Positions 1 to 6,226 of a stretch of DNA of 7,520 bases are shown piece after piece. Within the stretch, counting starts at the first letter, position 1, and each line of letters begins with the position of its first letter. Position numbers and translations under genes: made by a program. This stretch comes from Campylobacterales bacterium. Lineage in GTDB: Bacteria > Campylobacterota > Campylobacteria > Campylobacterales > QNZT01. The stretch spans positions 1-7,520 of the forward strand of contig JALULO010000216.1 in assembly GCA_027056215.1 (NCBI GenBank), written 5' to 3'. The notes under the pieces are model-generated. The model saw only the letters and a list, made by a program, of their open reading frames with translations. It made no database searches and had not been told where the DNA came from.

Positions 1-2
1 CA

Positions 3-206
3 ATCAATACTTTTTCGCACTCACTTGGTATCAAAACGGTAGCAGAATTTGTATATGACAAAGAGACATATGAAAAAGTTTCCAGTATGGATATCGATTT
101 TTCTCAAGGGTATTATATTTCAGAGCCGCAAGATAAGTTGGTTACATTACCATTGGACTTGGATATAGTGCAAGTAAAAATGCATGAAGAAGAGACTATA
201 TCCTAA
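3..206 (+). CDS. EAL-domain c-di-GMP phosphodiesterase, C-terminal fragment (5' end outside window)
   Basis: This open frame enters from the left edge and ends at TAA 204-206, giving 67 visible residues. It reads LGIKTVAEFVYDKETYEK, then SSMDIDFSQGYYISEP. These match the last conserved blocks of EAL domains: the LGxKTVAEFVE segment, whose Glu belongs to the active-site region, and the D(Y/F)xQGYY(I/F)xxP block near the domain end. EAL enzymes hydrolyse cyclic di-GMP to pGpG and so favour motility over surface attachment. Only 23 residues follow the SEP motif, so nothing else is fused at the C-terminus. The catalytic EAL motif and any GGDEF or sensor domain lie outside the window, so activity cannot be judged. 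The next gene starts 43 bases downstream on the same strand with no strong terminator between, so readthrough into the chemoreceptor gene is possible. Confidence 0.88.
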   Translation: MNTFSHSLGIKTVAEFVYDKETYEKVSSMDIDFSQGYYISEPQDKLVTLPLDLDIVQVKMHEEETIS

Positions 207-249
207 AAAAAATTTTAAATTAGACGATTTTCCTCTATAAAGGATTTTT

Positions 250-2919
250 ATGCAGTTTCTTGATCAGTTAAATTTTACAAAAAAGTTATACGTACTTTTA
301 GCATTACCTGTTTTGGCATTGGTCATATATACAACAACAGCTTTTTATGGCACTTGGGAAAAACTTTCTGAAAATGCAGATATTAAAGAATTAACGCAAT
401 TATCAGTTAAAATTTCAAACGTTGTTCATGAAACCCAAAAAGAGCGTGGTATGAGTGCTGGTTTTGTAGGTAGTCATGGGAAAAAGTTTGGTGCACAACT
501 TAGCAAACAAAGAGTATTGACTGATGCACAAATACATAAATTATATGATTTTTTATCAGAACATGACATAACGAAAATTGGTTCTCAGTTTAAGAAGGAT
601 ATTACTAAAACGCTACAGAGGCTTCAAAAGATACAAAGTATAAGAGTAAAAGTAAACACTTTTAGTATTTCTGTAAAAGATATGCTTGCATATTATACGA
701 ATACAAATGCAAGTTTACTGGATAATATATCAACTATTGTGAAACGTTCAAAAAATGTTTCTGTAAGTAATTCGATTAATGGTTATTTAAACTTTTTACA
801 GGCAAAAGAGCGTATGGGTATTGAGCGAGCGGTTGGAACAAACACTTTCTCCAGAGGTGATTTCGTTCCTGGTTTGAAGAACTATTTTGTAAAGTTGATT
901 GCACAACAGGAAGCATTTTTGAAAAATTTTAAATATTATGCACCTAAAAATATTTATACAAAATATCAGAATATCTATAAAGATCCTATTGTTCAAAGTG
1001 TAACACAGATGGAACAGGCTCTTTTATCTGAAAAAACAACAAGTGGCTATAATACTTCTGCCCAAAAATGGTTTGATGCTATTACCTATAAAATAAATAA
1101 ATTTAAAAACATAGAAAATATGCAAGCTAAACATCTTCTTGCAACATCATCAGAATTTTATAACAAAGTAATGTATCAACTAATAAGCTATTTTATTCTA
1201 AATACATTGGTATTTTCATTGATGATCGTATTTGTTTCTATCATGACTCGAAAGATTTCTCAAAAAGTAAATGATTTGCAAAATGGATTGAAATTCTTTA
1301 TGGCATATGTTGCTAGAGAAAAAGATTATGTCAAACCATTGGCAGTGAAAGGAACTGACGAATTTGCACAGATGACAATGTTGATGAATAATCAAATTGA
1401 GAAAATCGCCAAGATAATAGAAAAAGATAAACAGGTAGTAGCTGAGATTGAAGATGTGGTACAAAAAGTAAGTAATGGTTTTTTTGGGTATTCTGTTAGT
1501 CAAACAGGGGCATCTATAGAAGTTGAGCATCTTAAAAATTCTGTAAATACAATGTTATCCAGTACAAAAGAAAAGTTTACACAAATAATTGAACTGTTAA
1601 ATCATTTTAGTCAGGGAAAATTTGATTATGAGATTCCTCATGCACAGGTAAAAGGACTTAATGGAGATTTTGGTGCACTAGTTACTTCTGCCAAACTTTT
1701 GGGAGATAATATTTCTGAGCTTTTTGCTATGATCCAAAATGCAGGTGGACAACTTAATGATAATACAAACATACTCTTGCATTCTTCTAAAACATTGACT
1801 ACTTCAGCAAAGGCACAACACGATGCACTATCCAATACTACAAATGTATTGATGCATATAAAACAGACAACAAAAGAAGGTATCACAGATATTAGAGATA
1901 GTTCACAGATGATGGAAAAACTTTCCTATAATGCTAAAAAGGGTATAGACTTGGCATCTAAAACAGTACAGGCTACTGATGCTATCAGTGAAAAGGTAGA
2001 TGCAATAGATGAGGCTATTTCAGTGATCGATCAAATCGCTTTTCAGACAAATATCCTTTCTCTAAATGCTGCTGTTGAAGCCGCAACTGCTGGTGATGCG
2101 GGTAAAGGATTTGCTGTTGTGGCTCAAGAAGTAAGAGCTTTGGCAACCAAAAGTGCAGAAGCTGCTGCTGAGATAAAACTACTTGTTGAGAGTGCAAAAC
2201 TTAAATCACTAGAAGGGAAAAATATAAGTGAAGAGATGATTTTGGGATACAATCATCTTAAAGATGAAATCATGGAAACAAAAGATAAAATAGAAATGGT
2301 TGCAGACAAAAGTGAGATTCAGGAAAAAGACATGCAAGAGATTGATATCGCTGTAAATAAGATGGATAAAGTTGTTGCACAAAATAGAAAAATTGCAGAT
2401 GATATAAGTACTCTTTCAAGTGATGTGACAGAGTTATCATCCAATATGTTCCAAATTGTCTCTAGTGCATCTTTTAAAGAGGAAGTTCGACATTATGTAT
2501 GTGATTTGAAACTAAATGAAACTATTGCCGGTATGAAACATAAACATCTTCTATTCAAAAGTAAAGTTCTTTCAAAATTTGGTTTGAAAAAGAGATTTGA
2601 TGTAACGCCTCCTACACAGTGTGATTTGGGACATTGGATGAAAGAGCAGGAAAACAACAAAGAGAACTTTACACAAACATCTGCATGGAATATATTAAGA
2701 AATGATCATGATGGGCTTCACTCACTTGCTCAGGAGTATGTAGATAAAAATGCACAAGGTGTTCCTTCATCACAACTTGATGATGTCGCAACACAACTTG
2801 AACGTGCTACTTTTACGATATTTAAAAGTTTAGATGGTGTTAAACGTGCATACTGCCATGAAAAGAAAGAAAACAAAGTAGTAAAACGTATTAAAAAAAG
2901 AGAAAAAGTAACAGCATAA
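250..2919 (+). CDS. Methyl-accepting chemotaxis protein with NIT sensor, HAMP modules and C-terminal CZB domain
   Basis: This 889-residue chemoreceptor passes a periplasmic signal to CheA/CheW. The start ATG has AAGGA at 240-244, 5 bases upstream. Order along the protein: TM1 about 13-33; NIT-type domain about 45-300, with the typical ETQKERGMSAGFVGS block (61-75) and KERMGIERAVGTNTFS (186-201); TM2 about 309-332; HAMP about 333-386; two further HAMP-like segments about 397-440 and 446-493; coiled coil; signalling tip IAFQTNILSLNAAVEAATAG (596-615) followed by AGKGFAVVAQEVRALA; return helix to about 740; CZB domain about 750-865. CZB ligand candidates are His766, Cys791 in CDLGHW, His820 and His824. 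NIT domains are associated with nitrate/nitrite sensing and CZB domains with zinc and oxidant sensing; the actual ligands here are inference. There is no pentapeptide CheR tether; the protein ends in a Lys-rich tail. It follows an EAL gene on the same strand. Confidence 0.96.
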   Translation: MQFLDQLNFTKKLYVLLALPVLALVIYTTTAFYGTWEKLSENADIKELTQLSVKISNVVHETQKERGMSAGFVGSHGKKFGAQLSKQRVLTDAQIHKLYDFLSEHDITKIGSQFKKDITKTLQRLQKIQSIRVKVNTFSISVKDMLAYYTNTNASLLDNISTIVKRSKNVSVSNSINGYLNFLQAKERMGIERAVGTNTFSRGDFVPGLKNYFVKLIAQQEAFLKNFKYYAPKNIYTKYQNIYKDPIVQSVTQMEQALLSEKTTSGYNTSAQKWFDAITYKINKFKNIENMQAKHLLATSSEFYNKVMYQLISYFILNTLVFSLMIVFVSIMTRKISQKVNDLQNGLKFFMAYVAREKDYVKPLAVKGTDEFAQMTMLMNNQIEKIAKIIEKDKQVVAEIEDVVQKVSNGFFGYSVSQTGASIEVEHLKNSVNTMLSSTKEKFTQIIELLNHFSQGKFDYEIPHAQVKGLNGDFGALVTSAKLLGDNISELFAMIQNAGGQLNDNTNILLHSSKTLTTSAKAQHDALSNTTNVLMHIKQTTKEGITDIRDSSQMMEKLSYNAKKGIDLASKTVQATDAISEKVDAIDEAISVIDQIAFQTNILSLNAAVEAATAGDAGKGFAVVAQEVRALATKSAEAAAEIKLLVESAKLKSLEGKNISEEMILGYNHLKDEIMETKDKIEMVADKSEIQEKDMQEIDIAVNKMDKVVAQNRKIADDISTLSSDVTELSSNMFQIVSSASFKEEVRHYVCDLKLNETIAGMKHKHLLFKSKVLSKFGLKKRFDVTPPTQCDLGHWMKEQENNKENFTQTSAWNILRNDHDGLHSLAQEYVDKNAQGVPSSQLDDVATQLERATFTIFKSLDGVKRAYCHEKKENKVVKRIKKREKVTA

Positions 2920-2932
2920 TATGCTGTTACTT
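2906..2932 (-). terminator. Hairpin terminator shared by convergent genes, strong in the minus direction
   Basis: A perfect 12-bp inverted repeat (AAGTAACAGCAT at 2906-2917 and its complement at 2921-2932) encloses the 3-base loop AAT. On the minus strand the stem is followed directly by a T-rich run (TTTCTCTTTTTTT), which is the classic intrinsic terminator layout for the membrane-protein gene ending at 2927. On the plus strand only GAGAAATT follows, so termination of the chemoreceptor transcript there would be weak. The stem covers the last chemoreceptor codons, its stop codon and the last codon plus stop of the opposing gene. Confidence 0.8.
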
Positions 2933-3268
2933 GAGAAATTGGATACTCAACGGATATCTCCAAATCTCCCCATTGTTTGCTTTTAGACCACCTATAATCG
3001 CAAGGATGAAAATAGCGATTTTTAGGATGACTAAAATGACAATACCGATACCTACATAAATCAGAAAAAATGCAATAATCCCATAGATAAAATACGACAG
3101 CATCCAGTTTAAAACGATTTTTCCATGGGTGTTGATATAGGTGGATTCATCTTTTTTGATCTGCCATAGTATGATAACTGTAATCAATCCTAAAAAAGGT
3201 ACTAAAATATTGAGCAATTGGGCAAAATGAATATACATCGCCCAGTTTCTTTCTTCTCTTTTTGGCAT
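2927..3268 (-). CDS. Small DUF4870/Tic20-like membrane protein
   Basis: The gene encodes 113 residues with no known reaction. The sequence fits the DUF4870 (Tic20-like) family: a short polar N-terminus, an IHFAQLLNILVPFLGLIT first helix, the diagnostic WQIKKDES then INTHGKIVLNW block (35-55), two further hydrophobic helices (about 55-72 and 73-95) and the closing KANNGEIWRYPLSIQFL motif (96-112). Three membrane segments are predicted, and the charged loop between helices 1 and 2 carries the family signature. Length is normal for the family. The start ATG is preceded by AGGA about 8 bases upstream on the minus strand and by a TATAAT box at 3291-3296. It runs convergently into the chemoreceptor gene, with only 7 bases between stop codons, and divergently from the 96-residue gene. 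The family is found across bacteria and the function is unknown; no neighbour suggests one. Confidence 0.9.
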   Translation of the reverse strand: MPKREERNWAMYIHFAQLLNILVPFLGLITVIILWQIKKDESTYINTHGKIVLNWMLSYFIYGIIAFFLIYVGIGIVILVILKIAIFILAIIGGLKANNGEIWRYPLSIQFLK

Positions 3269-3290
3269 GATAATTTCCTGCTTTTTAAAA

Positions 3291-3296
3291 ATTATA
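3291..3296 (-). promoter_or_regulatory. Candidate -10 box for the DUF4870 gene
   Basis: Read on the minus strand this is a perfect TATAAT. Its downstream edge is 22 bases before the ATG at 3268, which would give a leader of about 15 bases containing the AGGA ribosome site. No clear -35 is seen, and a -35 would fall inside the opposing gene's leader. It is separated by a single base from an equally perfect box facing the other way. Confidence 0.6.
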
Positions 3297-3297
3297 C

Positions 3298-3303
3298 TAT
3301 AAT
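3298..3303 (+). promoter_or_regulatory. Candidate -10 box for the 96-residue gene
   Basis: A perfect TATAAT lies 22 bases before the ATG at 3326, predicting transcription from about 3310 and a short leader carrying the AAGGAG ribosome site. No good -35 is visible, as is common in Campylobacterota. With its minus-strand partner it forms the 13-bp palindrome ATTATACTATAAT centred on base 3297. Confidence 0.6.
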
Positions 3304-3325
3304 TCCTGAAAAAAAGGAGAATACA

Positions 3326-3616
3326 ATGGCGGTAATATTTGAATCTGTAATAAAAACAAATCCAGTCGGACGCTGGTATATAGAACTTAAAGATACAACA
3401 GAAGAGGATAAAGTGGAGTTTTGTCTAGATTTGGATGAGTATGCACAAAAGATAGAAGACATGGGTGCAGAGTATGGTGGAGATATCGAAGTTCATTGGA
3501 GTGCTGATGAAAATGTAACACAACAACAACTCAATGAAGTACGTATGGAAATGGCAAAATATCAAGATGAAATAGAAAAGAATAAAGCTGATAACAATGG
3601 AGAACCTTCTTTTTAA
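3326..3616 (+). CDS. Conserved-looking 96-residue acidic protein, function unknown
   Basis: I do not recognise a named family. The start is set at ATG 3326 because AAGGAG (3314-3319) lies 6 bases upstream and a TATAAT box is at 3298-3303. The frame is open back to 3218, but that extension runs through the promoter and the opposing gene. The protein has no signal peptide or membrane segment and is likely cytoplasmic. The first half alternates hydrophobic and polar residues as in a small beta-rich fold (RWYIELKD, KVEFCLDLDEYAQ, then GGDIEVHWSADENV at 51-64). The second half (65-88) is a single amphipathic, highly charged helix with a Lys/Glu/Asn-rich tail. One cysteine (Cys33) is present, with no CXXC or obvious metal site. 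Acidic residues dominate. It precedes arsC on the same strand by 48 bases, but arsC has its own promoter candidate, so shared function is not implied. Confidence 0.8.
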   Translation: MAVIFESVIKTNPVGRWYIELKDTTEEDKVEFCLDLDEYAQKIEDMGAEYGGDIEVHWSADENVTQQQLNEVRMEMAKYQDEIEKNKADNNGEPSF

Positions 3617-3624
3617 AGCACTTT

Positions 3625-3633
3625 TGCTAAAAT
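3625..3633 (+). promoter_or_regulatory. Extended -10 promoter candidate for arsC and the ABC-F gene
   Basis: The sequence TGCTAAAAT has a TG extension one base ahead of a TAAAAT hexamer and is preceded by a short T-run. It lies between the stop of the 96-residue gene (3616) and the arsC ATG (3665), predicting a leader of about 25 bases with AAGGA at 3655-3659. The TTTGCTAAAAT form resembles vegetative promoters described for Campylobacterota. No -35 is evident. Confidence 0.5.
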
Positions 3634-3664
3634 CGCGTGAAACAATAAAGAAGTAAGGAAACAA

Positions 3665-4021
3665 ATGTCCAAGATACAAATATGGCATAACCCAAGATGC
3701 TCAAAATCAAGAAATGCTCTACACTTTTTAGAAGAAGAGGGCGTAGATGTTGAGGTTGTAAAATATCTCGATACGCCACACTCCAAAGAAGAGATCAAAA
3801 ACTTGATTTCGATGTTAGGATTAAACTCTGCACGAGATTTGATGCGTACAAAAGAAGAAGTCTATAAAACACTTAATCTTAAAAATATAGAAGATGAAGA
3901 AAAGTTGATTGAAGCTATGGTTGAAAATCCTCGTCTTATAGAACGTCCTATCGTTATCAAAGATGCTAAAGCAGCGATTGGTAGACCAATCGAAAAAATT
4001 ATTGATTTGGTCAGGGGGTAA
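3665..4021 (+). CDS. arsC: ArsC-family arsenate reductase (glutaredoxin-dependent type)
   Basis: This 118-residue thioredoxin-fold enzyme is of the class that reduces arsenate to arsenite with glutathione/glutaredoxin. All signature residues are visible: the HX3CX3R active site (His8, Cys12, Arg16 in WHNPRCSKSRN), plus Arg61 in ARDLMR, Arg94 in LIERPIV and Arg107 in AIGRP. These correspond to Cys12 and the Arg60/Arg94/Arg107 triad of plasmid R773 ArsC. That full set favours true ArsC over the Spx/YffB branch. The start is ATG 3665 with AAGGA 5 bases upstream. No ArsB/Acr3 efflux pump or ArsR regulator is nearby, so an arsenic resistance operon is not shown. The gene sits instead 2 bases ahead of an ABC-F ATPase gene. 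Because Campylobacterota vary in their glutathione content, the physiological thiol partner is uncertain. Confidence 0.9.
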   Translation: MSKIQIWHNPRCSKSRNALHFLEEEGVDVEVVKYLDTPHSKEEIKNLISMLGLNSARDLMRTKEEVYKTLNLKNIEDEEKLIEAMVENPRLIERPIVIKDAKAAIGRPIEKIIDLVRG

Positions 4022-4023
4022 GC

Positions 4024-5610
4024 ATGTTAAGTACAGTAAACCTTACGATGCGATATGGTAAACGGGTATTGTTTGATAAAATCTCACAATCGTTTGATAA
4101 AGGTAAAAGGTATGGTCTTATCGGTGCTAACGGTGCAGGTAAAAGTACGTTTTTAAAGATACTCTCAGGGGAGATTGAAGCAACTGAAGGTGAAGTTCAG
4201 ATTCAACCCGGGTTAAAGATGGGCGTGCTTGGACAAAATCAGTATGCTTTTGAAAACTTTACCCTAAAAGATGCTGTTTTATATGGCAATAAAAGATTAT
4301 ATGATGCACAAAAAGAGAAAGAAAAACTCTATATGGAAGGTGATTTTGAAGATGATGCAGTGAACAATCGTTTGGCTGAACTTGAGATCACTTGTGCAGA
4401 AGAAGACCCTACTTATGAATCAGATGTGCATATCGAAAAACTTCTTGAAGCACTGGGTTTTGAAGCAGCGATGCATGAACAACTGATGGGATCACTGACA
4501 GGTGGCGATAAATTTAAGATTCTTTTAGCGCAAGTACTGTTTCCTAAACCAGATATACTTCTTTTGGATGAGCCTACCAACAACCTTGATATGGAAGCTA
4601 TCTCATGGTTAGAACAGCAACTTAAACGTCATGAAGGCACACTGATCGTCATCTCACATGATAGACACTTTTTAAACAGTGTTGTAACACATATACTTGA
4701 TCTTGATTTTAGTAAGATACGTGAATTTACAGGTAATTACGACGGGTGGTATATCGCTGCAAATTTGATCTCAAAACAAAATGAAGCTGATCGCAGTAAA
4801 AAGCTCAAAGAAAAAGAACAGTTAGAAAGTTTTATCCGAAGATTTTCTGCCAATGCCTCCAAAGCGAAACAAGCTACAAGCCGTCAAAAACAACTTGATA
4901 AACTTGATTTAGGCGAGATTCGAATCTCTAGTAGACGTGATCCAAGTATTATGTTTAAACCTTGTCGTGATATCGGACAAGAAGTATTGGAAGTTGAAGG
5001 ACTTTGTAAAAGTTATGATAAAGTTGTATTTGAAAATATCTCTTTTAAAGTTGATAAAGGGGATAAAATAGCACTTATCGGAACTAATGGTGTTGGAAAA
5101 ACAACGTTGTTGGAAATCATCACGGAAAACATGCAGCAAGATGGTGGTAGCGTTAATTGGGGACAGACAATCTTTAAAACCTATTTTCCTCAAAATACAA
5201 CAGAAGTGATCAAGGGTGAAGAAAATCTCTATGGTTGGATTCAAGGTTTTAGCAAAGATTGGCATATTGATGAGATTCGAAAGTGCCTTGGACGTATGCT
5301 CTTTTCTGGTGAAGATCAAGAGAAAAAAGTCGATGCTCTAAGTGGTGGAGAAAAACATCGTTTGATGATGAGTAAAATGATGATGGATTCAGCAAACTTT
5401 TTGATCATGGATGAACCAGATAACCATTTGGATCTTGAAGCGATTGTTGCCCTTGGTGAAGCTCTGTATAACTATGAGGGCAATGTGATCTGTGTCTCTC
5501 ATGATCGTGAGTTGATAGATGCATTTGCAAATCGAATTATCGAACTAAAAGCTGATGGATCTGTGGTGGATTTTAAAGGTAGTTACGAAGAGTATAAAGA
5601 GCAGGTGTAA
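4024..5610 (+). CDS. ABC-F family ATPase, YbiT type
   Basis: This soluble 528-residue protein has two fused ABC ATPase domains and no membrane segment; ABC-F proteins act on the ribosome (translation control or antibiotic protection), not in transport. Domain 1: Walker A GANGAGKS (34-41), signature SLTGGDK (157-163), Walker B with DEPTNNLD (182-189), switch His212. A charged inter-domain linker (about 240-315) contains RRFSANASKAKQATSRQKQL, the hallmark of this branch. Domain 2: Walker A GTNGVGKT (353-360), signature ALSGGEK (438-444), Walker B with DEPDNHLD (463-470), switch His493. Length and many blocks agree with E. coli YbiT (about 530 residues). Oddities are LTGGD in place of LSGGE in domain 1 and Asp466 where Thr is usual in domain 2; both catalytic glutamates (Glu183, Glu464) are kept. 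The ATG follows the arsC stop by 2 bases with a GGGGG tract as the likely ribosome site, so translation is probably coupled. The protein is intact. Confidence 0.95.
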   Translation: MLSTVNLTMRYGKRVLFDKISQSFDKGKRYGLIGANGAGKSTFLKILSGEIEATEGEVQIQPGLKMGVLGQNQYAFENFTLKDAVLYGNKRLYDAQKEKEKLYMEGDFEDDAVNNRLAELEITCAEEDPTYESDVHIEKLLEALGFEAAMHEQLMGSLTGGDKFKILLAQVLFPKPDILLLDEPTNNLDMEAISWLEQQLKRHEGTLIVISHDRHFLNSVVTHILDLDFSKIREFTGNYDGWYIAANLISKQNEADRSKKLKEKEQLESFIRRFSANASKAKQATSRQKQLDKLDLGEIRISSRRDPSIMFKPCRDIGQEVLEVEGLCKSYDKVVFENISFKVDKGDKIALIGTNGVGKTTLLEIITENMQQDGGSVNWGQTIFKTYFPQNTTEVIKGEENLYGWIQGFSKDWHIDEIRKCLGRMLFSGEDQEKKVDALSGGEKHRLMMSKMMMDSANFLIMDEPDNHLDLEAIVALGEALYNYEGNVICVSHDRELIDAFANRIIELKADGSVVDFKGSYEEYKEQV

Positions 5611-5614
5611 AAGT

Positions 5615-5636
5615 TCTCCTCACCTTTGTGAGGAGA
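5615..5636. terminator. Hairpin between convergent ABC-F and thioredoxin genes
   Basis: TCTCCTCAC (5615-5623) and its exact complement (5628-5636) form a 9-bp GC-containing stem with the 4-base loop CTTT. It begins 5 bases after the ABC-F stop and ends 6 bases before the stop of the opposing gene, so it probably serves both. The T-run is modest on either side: ACTTTTA follows on the minus strand, while only TAAGTCTATTT follows on the plus strand. Termination is therefore likelier for the minus-strand gene. Confidence 0.7.
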
Positions 5637-5641
5637 TAAGT

Positions 5642-6166
5642 CTATTTGACATATTTTAAGATTTTTTGGTTAGGTGTCATACCTATAAATTGTTTTTTTA
5701 AATCACCAGTTTTATCAAACACTAGCATATATGGTATCTGACCACCCCAACCAGTATTTGCCCTGATAAAAGAGACAAGATCCCATGCATTGTTTAGGTT
5801 TACAACTGGATAATTGATACCTTTTTCTTTCATAAATGCTTTTAACTCATCATCCGTCATTTGCATTTGAACTTGAACACCAATGATTTGTAGTTTATCT
5901 TTATGCTCTTTTTGCATCTCAATAAGATGAGGAATCTCTAATAGGCAAGGTGGGCACATAGGTCCAAAGAAATCTAAGAGAACAGTTTTTCCTTTATATT
6001 TATCAAATAAAAAGCCATTTTTATTAACGTTTATATGTACCATCTCACCGGCTGTTGTATTGAGATCAATTGTTTGAACAGTATCTTTTTTTGCAAAAGC
6101 CGTTGAAAATGTTAATGCACTTAATACAAATGCACCGAGACTGAATTTTAATATTTTTGAAAACAT
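5642..6166 (-). CDS. Exported TlpA/ResA-type thioredoxin-like protein
   Basis: The gene encodes 174 residues. A signal peptide is visible (MFSKILKFSL, hydrophobic core, then STAFA at 21-25, cleavage likely before KKDT), so the mature protein acts in the periplasm. The thioredoxin fold follows: KGKTVLLDFFGPMCPPC (58-74) with the redox pair Cys71-Pro-Pro-Cys74, LIEMQKEHKDKLQIIGVQVQ (81-100), an alpha insertion (about 104-115) typical of TlpA/ResA proteins, and the cis-proline segment GQIPYMLVFDKTG (142-154, Pro145). Such proteins reduce or oxidise periplasmic disulfides, often in cytochrome c maturation, but no cytochrome gene lies nearby, so the target is unknown. The usual Trp just before CPPC is Met70. 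The start ATG 6166 has AAGGA about 9 bases upstream on the minus strand. It is transcribed divergently from moaC and convergently with the ABC-F gene. Confidence 0.92.
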   Translation of the reverse strand: MFSKILKFSLGAFVLSALTFSTAFAKKDTVQTIDLNTTAGEMVHINVNKNGFLFDKYKGKTVLLDFFGPMCPPCLLEIPHLIEMQKEHKDKLQIIGVQVQMQMTDDELKAFMKEKGINYPVVNLNNAWDLVSFIRANTGWGGQIPYMLVFDKTGDLKKQFIGMTPNQKILKYVK

Positions 6167-6211
6167 TATGCTATCCTTAGGTTTAAAGTATCTATTTATT
6201 TGAAAGTTTAG

Positions 6212-6217
6212 ATTCTA
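6212..6217 (-). promoter_or_regulatory. Weak -10 candidate for the thioredoxin-like gene
   Basis: On the minus strand this reads TAGAAT, one mismatch from TATAAT, 46 bases before the ATG at 6166. There is no obvious -35 or TG extension, and the region is AT-rich enough that other hexamers could serve. The intergenic space is only 118 bases, so the true promoter must be here or a little closer to the gene. Confidence 0.3.
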
Positions 6218-6226
6218 GTATGATAT

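Noticed and set aside
207..249. Promoter or terminator between the EAL gene and the chemoreceptor gene
   Set aside because: The stretch is just AT-rich. TATAAA at 235-240 overlaps the ribosome site and cannot serve this gene, and there is no flagellar sigma-54 GG-N10-GC pattern or stable hairpin.
1216..1530. Minus-strand open frame of 104 codons inside the chemoreceptor gene
   Set aside because: It is antisense to the HAMP region and is a product of AT-rich codon complement; no ribosome site or domain is seen.
3218..3325. Possible 36-residue N-terminal extension of the 96-residue protein
   Set aside because: It would run across the divergent promoter region and the start of the opposing DUF4870 gene, and has no ribosome site; ATG 3326 has an ideal one.
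3617..3628. AGCA/TGCT mini-inverted repeat after the 96-residue gene, as a terminator
   Set aside because: Only 4 bp of stem, with A-A mismatches outside it; the sequence is better explained as the start of the TGCTAAAAT promoter.
4909..5319. Minus-strand open frame of 136 codons inside the ABC-F gene
   Set aside because: It lies wholly opposite strongly conserved ABC-F motifs and encodes no recognisable protein.
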